A stretch of DNA of 10,975 nucleotides from Bacteriovoracaceae bacterium (GTDB lineage Bacteria > Bdellovibrionota > Bacteriovoracia > Bacteriovoracales > Bacteriovoracaceae). Shown here in pieces: positions 6,402-10,975 of the stretch. The first letter of the stretch is position 1. Every line of letters begins with the position of its first letter. The stretch spans positions 1-10,975 of the forward strand of contig JAGSHJ010000066.1 in the NCBI GenBank assembly GCA_023954595.1, given 5' to 3'. The position numbers and the translations under genes were made by a program. The notes under the pieces are model-generated. The model was not told the origin of the DNA. It worked only from the letters and a program-made list of their open reading frames with translations, and did not search any database.

Positions 6402-6417
6402 ATTGATTATCATCAAT
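6402..6417. promoter_or_regulatory. FNR/CRP-family operator palindrome
   Basis: ATTGAT-TATC-ATCAAT is a perfect 6-bp inverted repeat with a 4-base spacer, and its core TTGAT-N4-ATCAA (6403-6416) is identical to the FNR consensus. It lies in the divergent sdhC/small-gene promoter region. Its centre (6409.5) is about 70 bases upstream of the predicted sdh start of transcription, a class I activator distance, and it overlaps the predicted -10 of the leftward promoter, a repressor position. FNR, ANR/DNR or another CRP-family member are candidates; none is encoded here. Confidence 0.55.
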
Positions 6418-6434
6418 CTTGGCCAGCGCATCAA
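6406..6434 (-). promoter_or_regulatory. leftward promoter for the small unknown gene
   Basis: On the minus strand TTGATG (6434-6429), 17 bases and GATAAT (6411-6406) make a good sigma-70 pair. Transcription would start near 6399, about 36 bases before the ATG at 6363. The -10 sits inside the FNR-like palindrome. Confidence 0.45.
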
Positions 6435-6444
6435 GCCTTTCTCG

Positions 6445-6472
6445 ATGACAAACAACTTATATCTGATAGTAT
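6445..6472 (+). promoter_or_regulatory. promoter of the sdhCAB operon
   Basis: ATGACA (6445-6450; 5 of 6 to the -35 consensus), 16 bases, then TAGTAT (6467-6472) preceded by TG at 6464-6465, an extended -10. The start of transcription would be near 6479, leaving a leader of about 53 bases. TATATT at 6493-6498 is an alternative -10 without a good -35. Confidence 0.45.
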
Positions 6473-6515
6473 ATTTGTAGTTATTTCACATATATATTGT
6501 TTGCTATTTTCTGTA

Positions 6516-6523
6516 AAAGGGGG
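6516..6523 (+). promoter_or_regulatory. strong ribosome binding site of sdhC
   Basis: AAAGGGGG ends 9 bases before the ATG at 6533 and settles the start of sdhC against the upstream TTG at 6497. Confidence 0.7.
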
Positions 6524-6532
6524 AATTTACTT

Positions 6533-7195
6533 ATGCCGTCCCACAACTATTTTACTTCCTCAATTGGTAAAAAACAGATCACTGCCATCACTGGTCTTGG
6601 TCTAGTTGGGTTCACCGCTGCTCACTTAGCTGGTAACTTACTAATTTTGGTTGGTGCTGACGCATTTAACGCTTATGGCCACGGGCTTATAAGCAATCCA
6701 TTAATCTATGTAGCTGAAGCTATTCTACTAGCGATGTTTGTAACTCACATCGTTATGGCCGCACTGGTGACTATTCAAAACACCGCTGCCAGAGGAAAGC
6801 GCTACTACATCAAAAACCGTTCAGGTCACGGTGAGACTATCGCTTCAATGACTATGCCATACACTGGCATCATCATGTTGGTATTCATCATCCTTCACTT
6901 GATCAACTTCAAGTACGGTGCTCATTACGAGACTACTGTTGACGGAGTTGTCATGAGAGACCTTTTCAAGTTGGTGGTTGAGTACTTCTCTAACCCGCTA
7001 TACGTTGCATGGTATGTATTTGCGATGATTGCACTTGGATTACACGTTGGACATGGTCTTCAATCAAGTTTGCAAACTTGGGGTCTAAATCACCCGAGTT
7101 ACACTCCTAAAGTAAAGATGATCTCTGTTGCTTATGGTGTGTTGGTTGCTATTGGTTATTCCGGTCTAGCCGTTTATTGCTATTTTTTAAATTAA
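6533..7195 (+). CDS. sdhC: succinate dehydrogenase cytochrome b subunit (diheme b558 type)
   Basis: This 220-residue inner-membrane subunit anchors SdhAB and passes electrons between the iron-sulfur subunit and (mena)quinone through b hemes. Five membrane helices are visible at about 17-39, 57-82, 106-126, 155-177 and 196-217, as in the B. subtilis SdhC / Wolinella FrdC single-anchor type; there is no separate SdhD. His residues sit in four helices at H31, H72, H122 and H171 (or H174), the pattern expected for the axial ligands of two hemes. The ATG at 6533 is chosen because AAAAGGGGG ends 9 bases before it; the in-frame TTG at 6497 would add 12 residues that include no anchor sequence. It is first in sdhCAB, 12 bases before sdhA. 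Confidence 0.93.
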   Translation: MPSHNYFTSSIGKKQITAITGLGLVGFTAAHLAGNLLILVGADAFNAYGHGLISNPLIYVAEAILLAMFVTHIVMAALVTIQNTAARGKRYYIKNRSGHGETIASMTMPYTGIIMLVFIILHLINFKYGAHYETTVDGVVMRDLFKLVVEYFSNPLYVAWYVFAMIALGLHVGHGLQSSLQTWGLNHPSYTPKVKMISVAYGVLVAIGYSGLAVYCYFLN

Positions 7196-7207
7196 GAGGA
7201 GTCATTA

Positions 7208-9127
7208 ATGGGCTTTAAATTAGATTCTAAAATTCCAGAAGGTCCCATCCAAGAGAAATGGGAAAAACATAAGTTTAAATGTAAATTGGTTAACCCTGCC
7301 AACAAGAGAAAGTACACTGTAATTGTAGTAGGTACTGGTCTTGCTGGTGGATCAGCTGCAGCTTCTCTAGCTGAGCTTGGTTATAACGTTAAGTCTTTTT
7401 GCATTCACGACTCCCCTAGAAGAGCGCACTCTATTGCTGCTCAAGGTGGGATCAACGCTGCTAAGAACTATCCAAACGATGGTGACTCCGTATGGAGACT
7501 TTTCTATGACACTGTAAAAGGTGGAGATTATAGAGCAAGAGAGGCCAACGTTTATAGACTTGCGCAAGTTTCAAACAACATCATCGACCAGTGTGTTGCC
7601 CAAGGTGTTCCATTCGCTAGAGATTACGGCGGGTACCTTGCAAACAGATCTTTTGGTGGTGCTCAAGTTTCTAGAACTTTCTACGCTAAAGGACAAACAG
7701 GACAACAACTTCTTCTAGGTGCTTACTCTTCAATGATGAGACAAGTAAATAAAGGAAAGATTGACCTTTATACTAGAAGAGAAATGCTTGATCTTGTTCT
7801 TGTTAACGGTAAAGCTCGTGGGATCATCGTAAGAGATGTTGTTACTGGTGATATCGAAAGACATACTGCTGATGCGGTAATTATGGCGACTGGCGGATAC
7901 GGAAACGTATACTACCTATCTACCAATGCAATGCTTTCAAATGGTTCAGGCGCATGGCAAGCATATAAAAAAGGTGCTGGCTTCGCTAACCCTTGTTTTA
8001 CTCAGATCCACCCTACTTGTATTCCAGTTTCAGGACAACATCAGTCTAAGTTGACTCTTATGTCAGAGTCTCTAAGAAACGACGGACGTGTTTGGGTTCC
8101 AAAAGATAAAGAAGACAAGAGACATCCAAATGACATTCCTGAAGAAGAGAGAGATTACTACCTAGAGAGAATCTACCCTTCTTTTGGTAACTTGGTTCCA
8201 AGAGATGTTGCTTCTAGACAAGCAAAATTTAGAACAGACGAAGACAAAGGTGTTGGTAAAACTGGCCTTGCAGTTTATCTAGACTTCTCTCAAGCAATTG
8301 AGCGTGAAGGTAAAGATGCTATTGAAGCTAAATACGGAAACCTATTTGAAATGTATGAAAGAATCACAGCGGAGAGCCCTTATAAGCAACCGATGAGAAT
8401 CTATCCTGCAGTTCACTATACAATGGGTGGTCTATGGGTTGATTACAACTTGATGTCTACAATTCCAGGCCTACACGTACTAGGAGAAGCTAACTTCTCT
8501 GATCACGGTGCAAACAGACTTGGTGCTTCTGCGCTTATGCAGGGTCCAGCTGACGGTTACTTTGTAATTCCATACACTCTTGGTGATTACTTCAATAACC
8601 ATGAACTAGAGCCAGTTGACACAAACCACGAAGAGTTTGAAAAAGCTGAAAAAGAAGCTAAAGACAAAATCAATAAACTTCTAAGTATCCAAGGTACAAG
8701 AACTGTTGATGACTTCCACCGCTCTCTTGGAAAAATCATGTGGGACAACGTCGGCATGAGTAGAAAAGAAAGCCTGTTGAAAGAAGCTGTTGAAGAGATC
8801 AAAAAGCTTAGAGCTGAATTCTGGAAAGACGTTAAGATCCCTGGTAAAGCAGAAGGTATTAACGACGAACTAGAGAAAGCGATGAGAGTTGCAGACTTCC
8901 TAGAACTTGGTGAGTTGATGGCCAAAGATGCTCTTCAAAGAGTTGAGTCTTGTGGTGGTCACTTTAGAGAAGAGTCTCAAACTCCTGAGAACGAAGCTAT
9001 GAGAGATGATGAGAAGTTTGCTCACGCCGCTGTATGGGAATACAAAGGTGAAAATCAAGAGCCTGTTCGTCACGAAGAAGAGCTTAAGTTTGAGAACGTC
9101 CCGCTAACCCAAAGAAGTTACAAGTAA
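7208..9127 (+). CDS. sdhA: succinate dehydrogenase / fumarate reductase flavoprotein subunit
   Basis: The 639-residue catalytic subunit oxidises succinate to fumarate (or the reverse) with covalently bound FAD, on the cytoplasmic face of the membrane. Visible motifs: the FAD dinucleotide-binding G42-x-G44-x-x-G47; H74 in AHSIAAQGG, the His that carries FAD; H268 in TQIHPTC; active-site R332 in LVPRDVASR; H403 in HYTMGG; and the FAD-contacting GEANFSDHGANRLGASAL at 426-443. The C-terminal SCGGHFREES (581-590) and overall length fit the B-type SdhA/FrdA of epsilon/delta-proteobacteria and Bacteroidetes rather than the shorter E. coli SdhA. GAGGAG lies 6 bases before the ATG. Arg is mostly AGA, a codon bias suggesting high expression. 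Succinate oxidation and fumarate reduction cannot be told apart from sequence. Confidence 0.96.
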   Translation: MGFKLDSKIPEGPIQEKWEKHKFKCKLVNPANKRKYTVIVVGTGLAGGSAAASLAELGYNVKSFCIHDSPRRAHSIAAQGGINAAKNYPNDGDSVWRLFYDTVKGGDYRAREANVYRLAQVSNNIIDQCVAQGVPFARDYGGYLANRSFGGAQVSRTFYAKGQTGQQLLLGAYSSMMRQVNKGKIDLYTRREMLDLVLVNGKARGIIVRDVVTGDIERHTADAVIMATGGYGNVYYLSTNAMLSNGSGAWQAYKKGAGFANPCFTQIHPTCIPVSGQHQSKLTLMSESLRNDGRVWVPKDKEDKRHPNDIPEEERDYYLERIYPSFGNLVPRDVASRQAKFRTDEDKGVGKTGLAVYLDFSQAIEREGKDAIEAKYGNLFEMYERITAESPYKQPMRIYPAVHYTMGGLWVDYNLMSTIPGLHVLGEANFSDHGANRLGASALMQGPADGYFVIPYTLGDYFNNHELEPVDTNHEEFEKAEKEAKDKINKLLSIQGTRTVDDFHRSLGKIMWDNVGMSRKESLLKEAVEEIKKLRAEFWKDVKIPGKAEGINDELEKAMRVADFLELGELMAKDALQRVESCGGHFREESQTPENEAMRDDEKFAHAAVWEYKGENQEPVRHEEELKFENVPLTQRSYK

Positions 9128-9137
9128 CGGAGTTATT

Positions 9138-9905
9138 ATGAGCAATGTTGAGCAAATGCTAACGCTTAATTTGAAAATATGGAGACAGGATGACCGTAAC
9201 GATAAAGGTCGTTTTGTTGATTACAAACTAGAAGAAGTATCTACAGACTCATCTTTTCTAGAGATGATCGATATGCTGAATGACGAATTGGTTAAAGAAG
9301 GCAAAGACCCTGTATCTTTTGACCATGACTGTAGAGAAGGTATCTGTGGATCTTGTGCCATGATGGTTAATGGACAAGCTCACGGGCCTAACGCTTTGAC
9401 TACAACTTGTCAGTTGCACATGAGATCATTCTCTGACGGTGACACAATTGTAATCGAGCCTTGGAGATCTAGAGCATTTCCAGTATTAAAAGACCTTAGA
9501 ACTGATCGTTCTGCTTTTGATAAAATCATCGCTGCTGGTGGATTTATCTCTGTTAACACTGGTAACGCGCAAGACGCGAACAACCTTCCAGTTAACAAAG
9601 AAAACGCTGACAGAGCAATGGATGCTGCAAGTTGTATTGGTTGTGGCGCTTGTGTTGCTGCTTGTCCAAACGCTTCTGCAATGTTGTTTACAGCTGCGAA
9701 GATGTCTCAGCTTGCCCTACTTCCACAAGGTGAAGTTGAAGCGGCAGAGAGAGCTTCTAACATGGTTCGTGAAATGGATGAGCTTGGTTTTGGTAACTGT
9801 ACCAACCACGCTGAATGCGAGGCCGCATGTCCAAAGGGTATTGATCTAAGAAACATTGCCCACATGAACAGAGAGTTTCTTAAGTCTAAAGTTTCTGGCA
9901 AATAA
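9138..9905 (+). CDS. sdhB: succinate dehydrogenase / fumarate reductase iron-sulfur subunit
   Basis: This 255-residue subunit carries electrons from FAD to the cytochrome b anchor through three clusters. All the ligands are present: C65, C70, C73 and C91 for [2Fe-2S] (CREGICGSC, then TTC); C166, C169 and C172 with C231 for [4Fe-4S]; C176, C221 and C227 for [3Fe-4S], by alignment of C-x5-C-x3-C with E. coli SdhB C206/C212/C216. The ATG at 9138 follows GGAG at 9129-9132, and the gene starts 10 bases after sdhA, so it is co-translated. It is the last gene of the operon and is followed by a strong terminator. A short Asn/Asp-rich stretch (142-155) separates the two cluster domains. Confidence 0.96.
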   Translation: MSNVEQMLTLNLKIWRQDDRNDKGRFVDYKLEEVSTDSSFLEMIDMLNDELVKEGKDPVSFDHDCREGICGSCAMMVNGQAHGPNALTTTCQLHMRSFSDGDTIVIEPWRSRAFPVLKDLRTDRSAFDKIIAAGGFISVNTGNAQDANNLPVNKENADRAMDAASCIGCGACVAACPNASAMLFTAAKMSQLALLPQGEVEAAERASNMVREMDELGFGNCTNHAECEAACPKGIDLRNIAHMNREFLKSKVSGK

Positions 9906-9932
9906 GAAACCTTTTAAAATTTCTATATAAAG

Positions 9933-9961
9933 AAGGCCTCACTTTTTAGTGGGGCCTTTTT
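9933..9961 (+). terminator. intrinsic terminator of sdhCAB
   Basis: AAGGCCTCAC (9933-9942), loop TTTTTA and GTGGGGCCTT (9949-9958) form a 10-bp stem with a single T-G wobble, running into a T-tract (9957-9961). It lies 28 bases after the sdhB stop and only 16 bases before the next ATG. Confidence 0.9.
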
Positions 9962-9977
9962 ATGTTTAAATAGGCCC

Positions 9978-10937
9978 ATGAATTTAAAAGAACTCAATCA
10001 ACTTGAAAAACTAGAACAAATGAAACCATCACAGGTTCGCTTCAACACTCTTGATGTTGTGGAGCATGACGGAGTTGAGTATCCCATCAAGTCTGTGATC
10101 ATCGGTTCAGAAGATAAGTCCGCACCAACATTTGGTCTATTCGGTGGAGTTCATGGACTTGAAAGAGTTGGCTCACAAATCATTTTGGAGTTTTTTAATT
10201 CATTGTTTGAGCAGTTGAAGTGGGACAGAGATCTAGCAAGGAACTTGGAACAATTTAGAATTGTCTCAATTCCAGTAGTAAATCCTGTAGGGATGGCCAG
10301 AGGCTCTAGAAGCAATGGCAATAGCGTCGACCTTATGAGAAACGCGCCAGTTGAAGCTGATACAAACCATACCCTACCGTTAGTTTCAGGCCATAGAGTT
10401 AGCTCCATCCTTCCCTGGTATAGAGGCAAAAATGGATTAGAAAAAGAGTCCAAGGCCCTACTCGAGTTTGTAGAACAAGAGATGTTCACCTCTCAGGCAT
10501 CTGTAGCTCTTGATATCCACTCAGGCTTTGGAAGCAAGGATCAGATCTGGTATCCGTGGGCAAAGTCAAAAGAGCAGTTTCCAAGAGACTTAGAGATGCA
10601 GAAATTGCGTGAGCTTCTTGATCTGAGCTTCCCCTATCATATTTATAAAATTGAGAGACAGTCTGATAATTATCTAGCTCATGGTGATCTGTGGGATTAC
10701 TTCTTTGAGCGTCATATGCAAAGTGGTGATAATGAATCTCTATTTTTGCCACTGACTTTGGAATTAGGTTCATGGGCGTGGATTAAAAAGAACCCTGTTC
10801 AATTCTTCTCTAAGCTTGGGCTGTTTCATCCTATTAAAGAGCATCGTCATGCACGTACAATGAGAAGACACCTTCTATTATTGGACTTTTTGATGAGGGC
10901 CACTAAGAATCACTCGAGTTGGAGTCAATCAACCTAA
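9978..10937 (+). CDS. M14-family zinc carboxypeptidase-like protein
   Basis: A 319-residue cytoplasmic metallohydrolase of the M14 / succinylglutamate desuccinylase-aspartoacylase superfamily. The zinc ligands are H59 and E62 in GGVHGLE and H181 in LDIHSGFG. N102-P103, R111, and the run VDLMRN with R121 match the substrate-binding region (usual form VDLNRN), and E262 in LTLELGSW is the likely catalytic Glu. No signal peptide is seen, so a cytosolic peptidase is likely; murein-peptide recycling (MpaA-like) is one option, but the substrate cannot be read from the sequence. The ATG at 9978 has only a weak AGG at 9972-9974; it follows the sdh terminator closely and no good promoter is visible in between, so expression may depend on readthrough. 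It may overlap a convergent gene at its stop. Confidence 0.8.
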   Translation: MNLKELNQLEKLEQMKPSQVRFNTLDVVEHDGVEYPIKSVIIGSEDKSAPTFGLFGGVHGLERVGSQIILEFFNSLFEQLKWDRDLARNLEQFRIVSIPVVNPVGMARGSRSNGNSVDLMRNAPVEADTNHTLPLVSGHRVSSILPWYRGKNGLEKESKALLEFVEQEMFTSQASVALDIHSGFGSKDQIWYPWAKSKEQFPRDLEMQKLRELLDLSFPYHIYKIERQSDNYLAHGDLWDYFFERHMQSGDNESLFLPLTLELGSWAWIKKNPVQFFSKLGLFHPIKEHRHARTMRRHLLLLDFLMRATKNHSSWSQST

Positions 10938-10975
10938 CGCACCAAGGCATCCAGAGAAGTCTTAACGATTGTCCA
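10934..10975 (-). CDS. possible 3' end of a convergent gene
   Basis: Reading the minus strand from the window edge, one frame is open for 13 codons (WTIVKTSLDALVR) and ends in TAG at 10936-10934. The peptide looks like an ordinary amphipathic C-terminus, and the stop would overlap that of the M14 gene by 3 bases, like other convergent pairs here. Too short to be sure. Confidence 0.25.
   Translation of the reverse strand, partial: WTIVKTSLDALVR

Noticed and set aside
6497..6532. TTG-initiated 12-residue extension of sdhC
   Set aside because: The strong AAAGGGGG site points to the ATG at 6533, and the extension resembles no part of the family.
8587..8925. 112-codon open frame antisense to sdhA
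   Set aside because: It lies wholly within sdhA, is Ser/Leu-rich as expected from the complement of this gene's codon bias, and has no ribosome site or domain.
9517..9849. 110-codon open frame in another frame of sdhB
   Set aside because: The overlapping sdhB frame has all cluster cysteines; this one is a low-complexity Val/Leu-rich shadow.
10151..10489. 112-codon open frame antisense to the M14 gene
   Set aside because: The plus-strand frame has clear zinc ligands; the antisense frame has no start signal and looks random.
1..10975. Mobile element, CRISPR array or defence system
   Set aside because: No transposase, integrase, Cas, toxin-antitoxin or restriction gene, no regular repeat-spacer pattern, and no abrupt change in base or codon use were seen.

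Overview
The window is AT-rich chromosomal DNA from a Gram-negative bacterium. Arg is mostly AGA and Leu mostly CTT/CTA in the best-expressed genes. An outer-membrane barrel protein, a degenerate receiver/HD-GYP pair and a menaquinone-type (B-type) succinate dehydrogenase operon together suggest the Bdellovibrionota, perhaps Bacteriovorax/Halobacteriovorax-like. That placement is an inference from gene content and style, not a database result. No rRNA, tRNA, CRISPR array, transposase or phage gene is visible.

Layout. (1) 1-907 (+) is a 5'-truncated MscS-family channel whose 3' end overlaps, tail to tail, a small outer-membrane beta-barrel gene (840-1364, -). (2) 1556-2887 (+) encodes a DEDDh exonuclease fused to a GIY-YIG nuclease domain. 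(3) 2888-3307 is a 420-base non-coding stretch with several inverted repeats, ending in a promoter with a possible operator. (4) 3308-4684 (+) and 4681-6039 (-) are two related proteins (receiver-like domain, central module, HD-GYP-like domain) facing each other, with stop codons overlapping by 4 bases. One has kept the receiver Asp but lost the HD motif; the other has kept all the HD metal ligands but lost the receiver Asp. (5) 6103-6363 (-) is a small unknown protein. (6) 6364-6532 is a divergent promoter region holding a perfect TTGAT-N4-ATCAA (FNR/CRP-family) palindrome. (7) 6533-9905 (+) is sdhCAB, ended by a strong intrinsic terminator at 9933-9961. (8) 9978-10937 (+) is an M14-family zinc carboxypeptidase-like protein. 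The last 42 bases may hold the 3' end of a gene on the minus strand.

How the genes relate. The SdhCAB operon is complete: diheme cytochrome b, covalent-FAD flavoprotein and three-cluster iron-sulfur subunit. It should link succinate/fumarate to the quinone pool. The FNR-like box in front of it suggests oxygen- or redox-dependent control, and the same box overlaps the predicted promoter of the divergent small gene. The convergent receiver/HD-GYP-like pair is the most unusual item: a split, reciprocally degenerate signalling pair that could work as a heterodimer in cyclic-dinucleotide signalling. This is inferred from retained and lost motif residues only.
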